From: Caulobacter ginsengisoli
GTDB lineage: Bacteria > Pseudomonadota > Alphaproteobacteria > Caulobacterales > Caulobacteraceae
Reading direction: 5' to 3'
Length of the DNA stretch: 64,000 nt
NCBI RefSeq assembly: GCF_030814835.1
Contig: NZ_JAUSVS010000001.1
Coordinates: forward strand, 246,001-310,000
The position numbers were made by a program, and so were the translations under genes. The notes beneath the pieces were generated by a model that was not told the DNA's origin, ran no database searches, and saw only the letters and a program-made list of their open reading frames with translations. Below are positions 1-9,753 of the stretch, piece after piece (the first letter of the stretch is position 1; every line of letters begins with the position of its first letter).

Positions 1-1
1 C

Positions 2-730
2 ATCTACGGCGGCGCCGGCGCTGACGAACTGCAAGGCGGCGCCGGGGATGACGTCCTGGAAGGCGGCGCGGGCGGCGACGCCCTCAAAGGCGGCGCCGAC
101 CGGGTGTCGGCTGGACTCGATCCAGTAGGTACCGAGCGCTATGGCGACACGATCCGCTATCTGGGCTCGTCCGCGGCGGTCACCATCAACCTGGCGACGG
201 GCTCGGCCACGGGCGGGGACGCCCAGGGCGACACCATCGAGCTGGACGCCAGCAGCGTCAGCACCATTGAAAACGTCATGGGCTCGGACGGTTATGGCGA
301 CAGCCTGACCGGCGACAGCCGCCGCAACCGCCTTGCGGGCATGGGCGGAAATGACACGCTGCATGGTGGCGCAGGCGATGACGTGCTGAACGGCGGCGAG
401 GGAGCGGACAGCCTCTACGGCGAAGATGGCGTCGACGGCATCTCTGGCGACGCTGGCAACGACCAGGCCTGGGGCGGCGCGGGCGCCGATCGCATCGATG
501 GCGGCGCGGGGGACGATGTGCTTCGCGGTGAGGACGATGACGACGTCCTGACGGCCGGCGCCGGTACCGATACGCTCTACGGCGGGGCAGGCGTCGATCA
601 TCTCTATGGCGGCGATGGGGCCGATGACCTGCATGGCGGCGACGGCAACGACCTCGTCATTGGCGATGCAGGCAACGACACATTGGCGGGCGAGGCGGGC
701 GATGACGACTATGTCTTCGGGGCCAACAAC
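2..730 (+). repeat. RTX calcium-binding nonapeptide region
   Basis: Tandem coding repeats of the GGxGxDxLx type (for example GGAGDDVLNGG, GGAGADRID, GGDGNDLVIG). Each pair is expected to form one turn of a calcium-filled parallel beta roll. The run is interrupted around bases 95-300 by a non-repeat stretch. Confidence 0.85.
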
Positions 731-3700
731 GATGTCGACACGATCGTGGACGCCTCTGGCGTCAACAAGATCGGCATCACAGGAGTCCAGGCGAACCAGA
801 TCTGGCTGAGCCAGAGTGGTAACGACTTGAAGATCGGCGTCATCGGCGGCACGACCCGCATCACCGTCACCAACTATTTCACCAGTGGCGGGGCGGCTCA
901 TTTCGATCGCATCGAAATTGATGGGAACACCCTGTTCCTGGCTCACGCTACGGATTTGATCCAGGCGATGACGGCGGTTTCAGTGTCTCCGCCGACAGTG
1001 ATGTCCGAGCAGATGGTCACCACGATCTCGCCATTTTGGCATGCGGGCAGTGATGCAAGGCCTGCGGTAGCGAACCAGTCTGTGAGCACGCAATGGAATA
1101 AGACCCTCGCAGGGGCCGTGTTGGCGACCGACGACGATGACAACATCGCCAGCTATGAAAAGGCCACCGAGCCCCAGTCCGGCACCCTGACTCTCGACTC
1201 CAGCGGTTCGTGGACCTACACACCGACCGCCTCCGCCGTCGGCAGTGACTACTTCGACATCAAGGTCACTGACGCCAAGGGCCACTGGGTCATTCAGCGG
1301 GTCAATGTCAACCTGACCGCCCCCCCCGCCGCCCCCACGTTCAGCCAGTCCGCCACCATCCGCAACGAGAGCGCCTCAACGACCTCGCTGACCACGGTGG
1401 CGACCCTGACCAGCAGCCAGACCGGCGGCACGCCGACCTGGACGCTGGACGATCCGTGGAGCTGGTTCTCGGTCTCGGGCAATGTGCTGAGCCTCAAGGC
1501 CGGCCTGACCCTGGATTACGAGACCCTCGCGGCGGGCGCGGCCAGTGGCTACTGGACGCTCGAGGACTCGGATTCCGACGGACTGATGGAGGTGGCCTAC
1601 ACCATCCATGTCCACTCCAACCTGTCGGGCGTCAGCTCGGCGGACGCGGCGATCACCTACCGGCTCGAGAACGTCAACGAGACGCCTGGCGTCGCGGCCC
1701 AGACCTTCACGGTCAACGAGAACGCCGGGGCCAATGTGGTGGTCGGCACGGTGCTCTCCACCGATCCGGATACCGGCGCCTGGGCCGATCCGCGCTACGC
1801 CATCACGGGCGGGGCGGACGCCTCGGCTTTCACCATCAACGCCACGACCGGGGCGCTGACGCTGACCAGCTCGGCCAACTATGAGGCCAAATCCAGCTAC
1901 AGCCTGACCGTCACCGCCACCGATCACGGCGGCACGGGCCTCTCGGCCAGCAACACGGTGACGGTCAACGTCACCAACGTGAACGAAGCCCCGACCATCG
2001 CGCCACAGACCTTCTCGGTCGCCGAGAACGCCGGGGCCAACTACGTGGTCGGCACGGTGGCCTCAAGCGATCTCGATAGCGGGACCTTCGCCAATCCGCG
2101 CTATGCCATCACCGGCGGAACGGACGCGTCGGCCTTCACCATCAACGCCACCACCGGCGCCCTGACGCTGATCAGCTCGGCCAACTACGAGTCCAAGTCC
2201 AGCTACAGCCTGACCGTCACCGTGCAGGACACCGGCGGGACGGGCCTGACGGCCTACAACACGATCACGGTCAACGTCACCAACGTCAACGAGACCCCAT
2301 CCATCTCGGCCCAGAGCTTCAATCTGGCTGAAAACGCCGGCGCCAATGCGGTGGTCGGCACGGTGACCTCGAGCGATCTCGACAGCGGGACCTTCGCCAA
2401 TCCGCGCTATGCCATCACCGGCGGCGCGGACGCGGCGGCCTTCTCGATCAACGCCACGACGGGGGTGCTGACCAAGAACACTTCGGCCGACTACGAGGCC
2501 AAGTCCAGCTACAGCCTGACGGTCACCGTCCAGGACACCGGCGGGACGGGCCTGACGGCCAGCAATACGATCACCGTCAACATCACCGACGTTAACGAAA
2601 CCCCGACCATCTCGCCCCAGACCCTGTCGGTGAACGAGAACACCGCCGCCAGCTATGCGCTGTCGCCGGCCCTCACCTCGTCCGACCCGGACGTGGGGAC
2701 CTACGCCAACCCCTACTATACGATCAGCGGGACGGACGCGGCGGCCTTCACCATCAACGCCACCACCGGCGTCCTGACCCTGGTCAGCCCCGCCAACTAC
2801 GAGGCCAAGTCCAGCTACAGCCTGAGCGTCACCGTGCAGGACACCGGCGGTTCGGGCCTCAGCGCCACCGCCGCGGTCACTGTCAACGTCAACGACGTCA
2901 ACGAGCAGATCACCGTCACCAGCGGCCAGGCCTTCACGGTCGCCGACGCCGCCTCGGTGGGGACCAGTGTCGGCGTGGTGGCCTGGAGCGACCTGGACAC
3001 CGCCACGGTCAACAAGTCGCCCTACTTCTCGCTGTCAGGGGCCGACTCTTCGGTGTTCAGCATCAACCAGACCACCGGCGAGATCACCGTCGGCGGGACC
3101 CTGACGCCGGGCAAGACCAGCTACACCTTCAACGTCACGGCGGTCGACCATTCCGGGACGGGCACGACTTCGACCCAGAGCGTCACCATCAGCCTGACCG
3201 ACACCAACCATGCGCCGGCGGTTTCGGCCCAGAGCTTCTCGATCAACGAGAACTCGGCGTTGAACAGCTCGGTGGGCACCGTGGCCTGGACCGACAGCGA
3301 CACCCTCAGCGGCAACCGCGATCCGCGCTTCGCCATCTCGGGGACCGACGCGGCCTCCTTCACCATCGACACGATGACAGGCGAAATCCGCCTGAACACC
3401 GCCCTCAACTACGAGACGAAGAGCAGCTACACCTTCACCGTCACGGTCACCGACCGCGCCGGCCTTGGCCTGGCGACCAGCAACACCATGACGGTCAACG
3501 TCGGCAATCTGAACGAAACGCCGGTCATCTCGGCCCAGACCTTCTCGATCAACGAGAACGCCGGCGCCAACGCGACGGTCGGCACGGTCTCGGCCAGCGA
3601 CCCCGACGCCGGCGCCAACGGCACGCTCAGCTATTCGCTGACCGGAACCGACGCGGCGGCCTTCACCATCAACGCCACGACGGGGGCCCTGACCAAGAAC

Positions 3701-6700
3701 ACCTCGGCGGACTACGACACCAAGTCCAGCTACAGCTTTAACGTGGTGGCGACGGACAACAGCGGCTCGGGCCTGTCGGCCAGCGCCCCGATCACCGTCA
3801 ATATCAACGACCTCAACGAGGCTCCGACGGTTGGCGCCCAGAGTCTGTCGGTCAACGAGAACGTCTCGACCGGCACGGCGGTTGGGACGGTGACCGCCAG
3901 CGACGCCGACGCCAACAGCGCCAACCGCAACCTGCGCTACGCCCTCTCGGGCACGGGGGCGTCGAACTTCAGCATCGACGCCACGACCGGGGCGATCACC
4001 ACGGCCGCCGCCCTCAACTACGAGAGCGCCGCCGCCTACAACCTGACCCTGACGGTCACCGACCAGGGCGGTTCGGGCCTGTCCAGCACCGCGGCCCTGA
4101 CCATCAATATCGGCAACCTGTCGGAAGCCGGCGTCGATAGCGCGCCTTCCGTCAGCCAGACGGACTACACGCGCAACGAGGGTACGGTCTCTACGGCGAC
4201 GACGATCGCCACCCTGACCTCGACCCAGACCGGAACGGCGACCTATTCGATCTCGTCCGATCCGCTTGGCCTGTTCCAGATCGTGGGCAACGCCCTGAAG
4301 CTGAATGCCCAGACGCTGAACTTCGAGACCCTGGCGGCTAATGGGGCGGCGTCCTGGTGGACGCTCGAGGACTCCGACTCCGACGGGAACATGGAGTTCG
4401 TCTACACCGTCAAGGTGCGCAGCGCCGTGGGCGGGGTGAACTCCTTCGAGAGCGCCGTTCAGTACCGGGTCGAGGACGTCAACGAGGCGCCCTCCATCCC
4501 CAGCCAGAGCTTCACGGTGGCCGAGCATGTGGCGGCGGGCAGTGTCGTCGGGACCATCAACTGGACCGATATCGACACCCAGGCCAACAACCAGAACCCC
4601 TATTTCTGGCTCACCGGCACCGATGCGGCCGCCTTCACGGTCAATTCCTCGACCGGGGTGATCAGCATCGTGAACTCGCCCGACTACGCGATCAAGTCGA
4701 CCTACAGCGTCACCCTGAACCTGAAGGACAGGAACAACACCGGTCTCTCCGCCACCCGGGTCGTCAACATCACCGTCAGCGACGTCAACGAGGCGCCGAC
4801 CATCGCCGCGGGCCAGGTGTTCAGTGTCGACGAGAACAGCGGCACCGGCGCGACGGTTGGCACGATCGGCTGGAGCGATCCGGACGTCATCACCGCCAAC
4901 CGCAACCCGCGCTTCTCCATCTCGGGGACCGATGCCTCCAAGTTCCGCATCGGCACGACCACCGGCATCATCACCACCTTCGGCGGCGGCCTCGATTACG
5001 AAACCAAGTCCAGCTACACCCTGACCGTCACCATCACCGACAGCGGCGGCGCCGGGCTCAGCTACAGCCAGACCTTCACCATCAACCTCAACGACCTGGC
5101 CGACAGCGCCGACAGCGCCCCGACCTACAGCCAGTCGGTGACGATGCAGGGCGAGGGGGCGACCACCTCGACCACCATCGCCACCCTGACGGCCACCCAG
5201 ACCGGCGGCACGGCGACCTTCGCCGAATATTCCGACCCCCTGGACTGGTTCACGGTGTCGGGCGGCAACCTGGTTCTGCGCTCGGGCCTGACTCTCGACT
5301 TCGAGACCCTGGCCGCCAGCACGCCGGCCGCCTACTGGACGCTCTCCGACAGCGACTCCGACGGCCTGATGGAGTTTGCCTATGGCGTGAAGGTCACCAG
5401 CACCGTCAACAGCGTCACCTCGCAGCCCTCAAGCTACATCTGGTACCGGATCGAGGACGTCAACGAGGCGCCTGCCGTCTCGCCCCAGACCTTCAGCATC
5501 GCCGAGAGCGCCACGACCGGCGCAGTGGTCGGCACGGTGGCCTGGAGCGATCCGGACACCCAGACCAGCACCCGCGACCCGCGCTTCGCCATCTCCGGCA
5601 CGGACGCGGCGGCCTTCTCGATCAACGCCACCACCGGCCAGATCACCCTGGCCAGCGGCGTCAACTATGAGGCCAAGTCCAGCTACAGCTTCACCGTAAC
5701 GGTCACCGACCGGGCCGGCGCGGGTATCGCCACCAGCCAGACGATCACCGTCAACCTGACCGACGTCAACGAAGCCCCGACTATCTCGGCCCAGACCTTC
5801 TCGGTCGCCGAGAACGCTGGCGCCAACGCGGCGGTCGGGACGGTGGTCTCCAGCGATCCGGACACCGGGACCTTCGCCAACCCCCGTTACTCGCTGAGCG
5901 GGACCGACGCGGCGGCCTTCACCATCAACGCCACCACCGGGGCGCTGACGATGAACAGCTCGGCCAACTATGAGGTCAAGTCGAGCTACAGCCTGAACGT
6001 CACCGTACAGGACACCGGCGGGACCGGCCTGTCGCAGTCGGCCGCGATCACCGTCAACGTCACCGACGTCAACGAAACCCCGACCACCACGGCCCAGAGT
6101 TTCTCGGTCAACGAGAACGTCTCGACGGGAACCGTGGTCGGCACGGTGACCGCCGATGACCTGGACACTGCCAGCGGCAACCGCAACCTGCGCTATGCGC
6201 TGTCCGGAACCGGGTCCTCACTGTTCTCGATCAACGCCACCACCGGCCAGATCAACACGGCTGGAGCGCTCGATTATGAGACGACCGCGTCCTACAGCCT
6301 GACCCTGACGGTGACCGACCAGGGCGGCTCGGGCCTCTCGACCACGGGCGCCATCACCATCAACATCGGTAACCTCTCGGAGAGCGGCGTCGACAGCGCC
6401 CCGACCTTCAGCCAGACGAACTCGATGCGCAACGAAGGCGCCTCGGCCCTGACGACGGTGGGGACCATCACCACCACCCAGACTGGTGGCACGGCGACCT
6501 ACAGCATCGCCAATGATCCTCTCAGCTACTTCTCGATTTCCGGCAATACGGTCAGTCTCAAGGCCGGGTTGACCCTCGACTTCGAGACGCTCGCGGCCAT
6601 GGCCGGCAACGGCTACATCACCCTGACCGACGCCGACACCGACGGCATCAAGGAAGCGACCTATACCATCCAGGTGCGCAGCACCGTGGGCGGGGTCGAC

Positions 6701-8668
6701 TCCCAGACCACCGGGGTCCTCTACAGGATCGAGGACGTCAACGAGGCGCCCAGCATTCCGACCCAGACCTTCTATGTCGACGAATACTCGACCTCGGGGA
6801 CCTCGGTTGGCACGATCAGCGTCACCGATCCGGACAGCCAGTCGTACAACCGCGACTTCCGCTACAGCCTGTCGGGGGCCGACGCCTCGGCATTCCTGAT
6901 CAACAACACCACCGGGGAGATCACCGTCAACGGCGCCTTGGCCTACGCCACCAAGAGCAGCTACACGGTGACGGTGACGGCCCAGGATAAGGCGGGGACG
7001 GGCCTCACCACCTCCAAGTCGATCATCATTCACGTCAATGACGTCAACGAGGCCCCGACCATCACGTCGGGCCAGGTGTTCGCGGTCGATGAGAACTCGG
7101 CCACCGGCACGGTGGTCGGATCGTTGGCCTGGAGCGATCCGGACGTGCTCAACGTCAACCGTAACCCGCGTTTCAGCCTCTCCGGGGCGGACGCGGCCAA
7201 GTTCCGCATCGGCGCCACCACCGGCATCATCACCACCTTCGGCGGCGGCCTCGATTACGAGACCAAGTCCAGCTACAGCTTCAACGTCACCATCATCGAC
7301 AGCGGCGGGACGGGGCTCAGCTACACCCAGTCCGTGACCATCAACCTCAACAATCTGTCGGAAGGCGCGCCGCCCATCGTTCTCGACCTGGATGGCGACG
7401 GGGTCGAACTTGTCGCCCCCTCGGCCAGCAGCGCCAGGTTCGACCTGGATGGCGATGGCGACGCCGACCGGGCGGGCTGGGTCGGGGCCGATGACGGCTT
7501 CCTGGCGCTCGATCGCAATGGCGATGGCCTGATCAGCGGCATCGGCGAGATCAGCTTCGTCTCCGACAAGGCCGGGGCGAACAGCGACCTCGAGGGCCTG
7601 GCGGCCTTCGACACCGATGGCGACGGCTGGCTGGATGCGGGCGACGCCGACTATGCCCGTTTCCGGGTCTGGCAGGACGTCAACCAGGACGGGGTCAGCC
7701 AGGCCTCCGAGCTGCGCACGCTGGCGCAGGCCGGCATCACGGGCGTCAGCCTGGCGGGCGTGGCCACCGGGGCCGCCGACGCCGGCGGGCGCGACAACGT
7801 CATCCAGGCGACCTCGGTCTACCGCCGGGCCGACGGCTCGACGGGCCAGGTCGGCGATGTCCGGCTGGGCTATGACGAGTTGATGCTGACCCAGGTCCTG
7901 GCCCAGGATCTCAAAGCGGCGAACGTCGTGGACGCGGCGACGGACCTGGACCACGCGACACGCCGTCCGGGACTGGGCGGTGGCGGCTACTGGGGCGACT
8001 GGCAGTCCCTGGCCTCGATCCAGACCGAGGACGCTCTGTCGGCCTCGGTTGCCGATCAGGCGCCGGCGGCCGCGAGTGCGACTCTCAGGATCGATCCCAT
8101 GATCCAGAAGGCCGCCAGCCCCACCGCCGACGCGCCCGCCGGTGTTTCGCCGGTGGCGCCCAAGGCCGAGGCCGCCGTCGGCGGGGCGGGGCCATTGGCG
8201 TCGGCCAGCCTGAATGTCGACACCGGCGACGCCAGTCCCGGGGCCGTCAACCGCACGGCCAAGAACCGCAGCCCGGCGCAGCAGATCCGCGACGCCCTGG
8301 CGCCGATCGATCCGGTCGTTCCGGTCAACGGCGGCGACGAGCTCATGCCATCCGGGCGCGGTATGTCCCAAGCAGCCTTCCAGCTTGGCGGTCAGGCCGA
8401 CTCGGGGGCCCGCCAGGGGCTGGGCTACGCCTCCTGGCAGGGGCCGGTCGGCGCCGACTATGACGGTCTGGTGACCGCCGGCCAGCAGGGTTCGGCCTTG
8501 ACGGCGGGTATCACCCTGGCCGAAACCAACCGCTTCAAGATGATCCAGGCGATGGCGTCCTTCGCTCCGGCCGCCTCGGCCGAGATGGACGCCAAGGACA
8601 GCAAGCTGCATGACCGCAAGGCCATGGAGTTGCTCACCGCCCTGCCGCAACAGAAAGCCTTCGGATGA
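2..8668 (+). CDS. Giant RTX / cadherin-repeat surface protein (5' end outside the window)
   Basis: The frame is open from base 2, so the gene is truncated by the window edge; about 2888 residues are visible. Order of parts: glycine/aspartate RTX nonapeptides (GGxGxDxLx type) to about base 730; a haemolysin-related domain (about 735-950); an Ig/VCBS-like module (about 1025-1325); fifteen cadherin-like repeats mixed with four copies of a second module (1330-7370); and a calcium-binding EF-hand-like block with several DxDGDG loops (about 7375-7740). The tail is Ala/Pro-rich and ends without obvious RTX repeats. It is probably a calcium-stabilised secreted adhesin; type I secretion is likely for the family, but no transporter genes are visible here. 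RTX repeats upstream of the cadherin array are unusual, because they commonly sit near the C-terminus. The stop overlaps the acyltransferase start by 4 bases, so the two are co-translated. Confidence 0.85.
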   Translation: MYGGAGADELQGGAGDDVLEGGAGGDALKGGADRVSAGLDPVGTERYGDTIRYLGSSAAVTINLATGSATGGDAQGDTIELDASSVSTIENVMGSDGYGDSLTGDSRRNRLAGMGGNDTLHGGAGDDVLNGGEGADSLYGEDGVDGISGDAGNDQAWGGAGADRIDGGAGDDVLRGEDDDDVLTAGAGTDTLYGGAGVDHLYGGDGADDLHGGDGNDLVIGDAGNDTLAGEAGDDDYVFGANNDVDTIVDASGVNKIGITGVQANQIWLSQSGNDLKIGVIGGTTRITVTNYFTSGGAAHFDRIEIDGNTLFLAHATDLIQAMTAVSVSPPTVMSEQMVTTISPFWHAGSDARPAVANQSVSTQWNKTLAGAVLATDDDDNIASYEKATEPQSGTLTLDSSGSWTYTPTASAVGSDYFDIKVTDAKGHWVIQRVNVNLTAPPAAPTFSQSATIRNESASTTSLTTVATLTSSQTGGTPTWTLDDPWSWFSVSGNVLSLKAGLTLDYETLAAGAASGYWTLEDSDSDGLMEVAYTIHVHSNLSGVSSADAAITYRLENVNETPGVAAQTFTVNENAGANVVVGTVLSTDPDTGAWADPRYAITGGADASAFTINATTGALTLTSSANYEAKSSYSLTVTATDHGGTGLSASNTVTVNVTNVNEAPTIAPQTFSVAENAGANYVVGTVASSDLDSGTFANPRYAITGGTDASAFTINATTGALTLISSANYESKSSYSLTVTVQDTGGTGLTAYNTITVNVTNVNETPSISAQSFNLAENAGANAVVGTVTSSDLDSGTFANPRYAITGGADAAAFSINATTGVLTKNTSADYEAKSSYSLTVTVQDTGGTGLTASNTITVNITDVNETPTISPQTLSVNENTAASYALSPALTSSDPDVGTYANPYYTISGTDAAAFTINATTGVLTLVSPANYEAKSSYSLSVTVQDTGGSGLSATAAVTVNVNDVNEQITVTSGQAFTVADAASVGTSVGVVAWSDLDTATVNKSPYFSLSGADSSVFSINQTTGEITVGGTLTPGKTSYTFNVTAVDHSGTGTTSTQSVTISLTDTNHAPAVSAQSFSINENSALNSSVGTVAWTDSDTLSGNRDPRFAISGTDAASFTIDTMTGEIRLNTALNYETKSSYTFTVTVTDRAGLGLATSNTMTVNVGNLNETPVISAQTFSINENAGANATVGTVSASDPDAGANGTLSYSLTGTDAAAFTINATTGALTKNTSADYDTKSSYSFNVVATDNSGSGLSASAPITVNINDLNEAPTVGAQSLSVNENVSTGTAVGTVTASDADANSANRNLRYALSGTGASNFSIDATTGAITTAAALNYESAAAYNLTLTVTDQGGSGLSSTAALTINIGNLSEAGVDSAPSVSQTDYTRNEGTVSTATTIATLTSTQTGTATYSISSDPLGLFQIVGNALKLNAQTLNFETLAANGAASWWTLEDSDSDGNMEFVYTVKVRSAVGGVNSFESAVQYRVEDVNEAPSIPSQSFTVAEHVAAGSVVGTINWTDIDTQANNQNPYFWLTGTDAAAFTVNSSTGVISIVNSPDYAIKSTYSVTLNLKDRNNTGLSATRVVNITVSDVNEAPTIAAGQVFSVDENSGTGATVGTIGWSDPDVITANRNPRFSISGTDASKFRIGTTTGIITTFGGGLDYETKSSYTLTVTITDSGGAGLSYSQTFTINLNDLADSADSAPTYSQSVTMQGEGATTSTTIATLTATQTGGTATFAEYSDPLDWFTVSGGNLVLRSGLTLDFETLAASTPAAYWTLSDSDSDGLMEFAYGVKVTSTVNSVTSQPSSYIWYRIEDVNEAPAVSPQTFSIAESATTGAVVGTVAWSDPDTQTSTRDPRFAISGTDAAAFSINATTGQITLASGVNYEAKSSYSFTVTVTDRAGAGIATSQTITVNLTDVNEAPTISAQTFSVAENAGANAAVGTVVSSDPDTGTFANPRYSLSGTDAAAFTINATTGALTMNSSANYEVKSSYSLNVTVQDTGGTGLSQSAAITVNVTDVNETPTTTAQSFSVNENVSTGTVVGTVTADDLDTASGNRNLRYALSGTGSSLFSINATTGQINTAGALDYETTASYSLTLTVTDQGGSGLSTTGAITINIGNLSESGVDSAPTFSQTNSMRNEGASALTTVGTITTTQTGGTATYSIANDPLSYFSISGNTVSLKAGLTLDFETLAAMAGNGYITLTDADTDGIKEATYTIQVRSTVGGVDSQTTGVLYRIEDVNEAPSIPTQTFYVDEYSTSGTSVGTISVTDPDSQSYNRDFRYSLSGADASAFLINNTTGEITVNGALAYATKSSYTVTVTAQDKAGTGLTTSKSIIIHVNDVNEAPTITSGQVFAVDENSATGTVVGSLAWSDPDVLNVNRNPRFSLSGADAAKFRIGATTGIITTFGGGLDYETKSSYSFNVTIIDSGGTGLSYTQSVTINLNNLSEGAPPIVLDLDGDGVELVAPSASSARFDLDGDGDADRAGWVGADDGFLALDRNGDGLISGIGEISFVSDKAGANSDLEGLAAFDTDGDGWLDAGDADYARFRVWQDVNQDGVSQASELRTLAQAGITGVSLAGVATGAADAGGRDNVIQATSVYRRADGSTGQVGDVRLGYDELMLTQVLAQDLKAANVVDAATDLDHATRRPGLGGGGYWGDWQSLASIQTEDALSASVADQAPAAASATLRIDPMIQKAASPTADAPAGVSPVAPKAEAAVGGAGPLASASLNVDTGDASPGAVNRTAKNRSPAQQIRDALAPIDPVVPVNGGDELMPSGRGMSQAAFQLGGQADSGARQGLGYASWQGPVGADYDGLVTAGQQGSALTAGITLAETNRFKMIQAMASFAPAASAEMDAKDSKLHDRKAMELLTALPQQKAFG
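1330..7370 (+). repeat. Cadherin-like repeat array with interspersed second module
   Basis: Fifteen repeats of about 95-105 residues open with N-E-(A/T)-P and carry VxENxxxGxxVGTV, DAxxFxIxxxTGxI and (Y/A)ExKSSYxxTVT. Four copies of a different module (about 115 residues; signature DSDSDGxMEFxYxxxVxS) lie near 1330-1680, 4132-4489, 5099-5468 and 6385-6747. Written as modules (B = second module, C = cadherin) the order is B C8 B C2 B C3 B C2. Long nucleotide matches between copies point to recent internal duplication. Confidence 0.8.
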
Positions 8669-9231
8669 CCGCCACCGCCAAGAAGCCGACAGGGACGACG
8701 CATAAGGTGGAACCGCCACCCGGCACGCCCCGCACCGTCGCCGAGGCCATCGGCCAGATTGTCTGGCTGCTGACCCAGTCGCCTCTGCACCGCGAGTTGA
8801 AACTGAAGGCCATCGAGACCACCTTCATGCCGGCGGTGGTGAAGGAGCAGTTCCGTATCTTCCGCTTCGGCCCGCTGCCCGGCCTGGAAAACGCCGATCC
8901 CGCCTCGTTCGGGGCGATCGGGATGAGCAAGGAAGGGCTGGAGCAGTTGCCCCTGGGCGTCGCCATCTGGGCCAACCTGTCGGAAGCGGCGGAGGCCAAG
9001 GTGGAGAGCGGCGAGCCCCTGGCCATGGACGACTGGAACTCCGGCGACCGGACCTGGCTGCTGGAGATGATCTCGCCGTTCGCCAATGAGCAGAACAAGC
9101 TCTCGCACGCGATGCTGCTGGACCTGATGCAGGGGCCGTTCAAGGCCAAGGCCTTCTTCCTGCACCGCACCGATCCCAAGACCGGTCAGCGCGAGAAGAT
9201 CCGCGTCGATCAGCACCTGCAGGCCGGCTAG
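8665..9231 (+). CDS. HlyC-type toxin-activating lysine acyltransferase
   Basis: 188 residues against about 170 for E. coli HlyC. HlyC family landmarks appear in order: SPLHR with the catalytic histidine at H42, WANLS at about 102-106, WxSGDRxW at about 124-131, and a closing (I/S)xPF at about 136-139. The second catalytic position, Asp92 of HlyC, aligns with Glu134 here, a conservative change. Family members transfer acyl chains from acyl-ACP to lysines of RTX proteins in the cytoplasm before secretion. The ATGA overlap with the giant RTX gene names that protein as the probable substrate. The order (substrate then C) is the reverse of the classic C-A-B-D operon, and no B/D transporter follows. 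A hairpin 13 bases after the stop closes the unit. Confidence 0.8.
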   Translation: MTATAKKPTGTTHKVEPPPGTPRTVAEAIGQIVWLLTQSPLHRELKLKAIETTFMPAVVKEQFRIFRFGPLPGLENADPASFGAIGMSKEGLEQLPLGVAIWANLSEAAEAKVESGEPLAMDDWNSGDRTWLLEMISPFANEQNKLSHAMLLDLMQGPFKAKAFFLHRTDPKTGQREKIRVDQHLQAG

Positions 9232-9243
9232 CCGACGAAAACG

Positions 9244-9271
9244 GAGCCGCCGCGGCTGTCCGCGGCGGCTC
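9244..9271 (+). terminator. Hairpin terminator after the acyltransferase gene
   Basis: Perfect 12-bp inverted repeat (GAGCCGCCGCGG / CCGCGGCGGCTC) with a 4-base loop, followed by a weak pyrimidine tract (TCGGCTTTC). It separates the RTX/acyltransferase operon from the peptide locus. Confidence 0.6.
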
Positions 9272-9437
9272 TCGGCTTTCGGGCGCGCGTATTCCGCCCA
9301 AGCCCTGGTCAGGCTTCAACACTCGCGCGAATCTCCATTGCCTTGTGACCGAGCGTTCTCCACTATCCCCGGATTGGTTGCACGTCGCTCGACCTGGGGT
9401 GGCCGGGGCGCGGCGGGGGCCGGGGTGGAGATCTGAC
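9272..9437 (+). other. Leader region before the first precursor gene
   Basis: No gene was recognised between the terminator and the first precursor start. A promoter for the peptide operon should lie here, but I cannot assign -35/-10 boxes with confidence. Unlike the other three precursors, the first lacks the GGCGGCA hairpin and GAGGAGACTTGCC leader; its ribosome site is a purine-rich GTGGAGAT. Confidence 0.3.
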
Positions 9438-9683
9438 ATGGGAAGCCTTCCGATCCAGTCTGCGCCGGTGCAGCGCAGCCGCTCGATGCGCGCGGCTGAG
9501 CCGGCCGGCGGCGTGGGGGCGGCGTCGTGGTCGACCCTGACGCCTCAGCCATTTGCCGCCATCGAGGCCTCCACGATGTTCAATCCCTGGCAGACGCCCT
9601 GGCCCTTCGCCGCCGACAGCGGGGTCGAGCCAGCCTGGGCCGGGGCTTTCGGCATTCCGTTCGCCGGCGCCGACGCGACCTAG
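9438..9683 (+). CDS. Cyanobactin-like precursor peptide 1
   Basis: 81 residues. The leader contains LPIQSAPVQRSRS, matching the cyanobactin leader pattern LPxQxxPVxR (PatE and PagE, from memory). The ATG at 9438 is chosen because the leader aligns with the three sister genes; an upstream extension to 9345 has no leader similarity. Three predicted cores: WSTLTPQP after GAAS, TMFNPWQTPWP after AIEAS, and WAGAFGIP after SGVEPA. Each ends in Pro and is followed by FAA, FAA and FAG. This is the most divergent of the four, with Trp-rich and longer cores and an SGVEPA site in place of VEAS. There are no Cys residues, so thiazolines are not expected. Confidence 0.8.
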   Translation: MGSLPIQSAPVQRSRSMRAAEPAGGVGAASWSTLTPQPFAAIEASTMFNPWQTPWPFAADSGVEPAWAGAFGIPFAGADAT

Positions 9684-9710
9684 CGCGGCCGGGTGGTGCG
9701 ACGACAGGGT

Positions 9711-9753
9711 TTGGCGGCAAGCCGCCGCCGGGCAGCAGAGGAGACTTGCGATG
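9711..9753 (+). promoter_or_regulatory. Conserved hairpin plus ribosome-binding leader before precursor 2
   Basis: A GGCGGC/GCCGCC hairpin is followed by CCGGGCAGCA and the ribosome site GAGGAGACTTGCG directly at the ATG. The same block precedes precursors 3 and 4, so it was duplicated with the genes. It may stabilise or space the peptide cistrons. Confidence 0.55.

Noticed and set aside
6218..8719. An 833-codon open frame on the minus strand opposite the giant gene, and similar long antisense frames (3035-4528 minus, 20311-21408 plus).
   Set aside because: They lie fully opposite well-supported genes, are rich in Arg/Gly/Ala typical of GC-rich shadow frames, and show no domain pattern.
2..9231. 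The RTX gene and acyltransferase as part of the peptide locus.
   Set aside because: A perfect 12-bp terminator at 9244-9271 separates them, and cyanobactin-type pathways have no need for an RTX acyltransferase. Proximity alone is not evidence.
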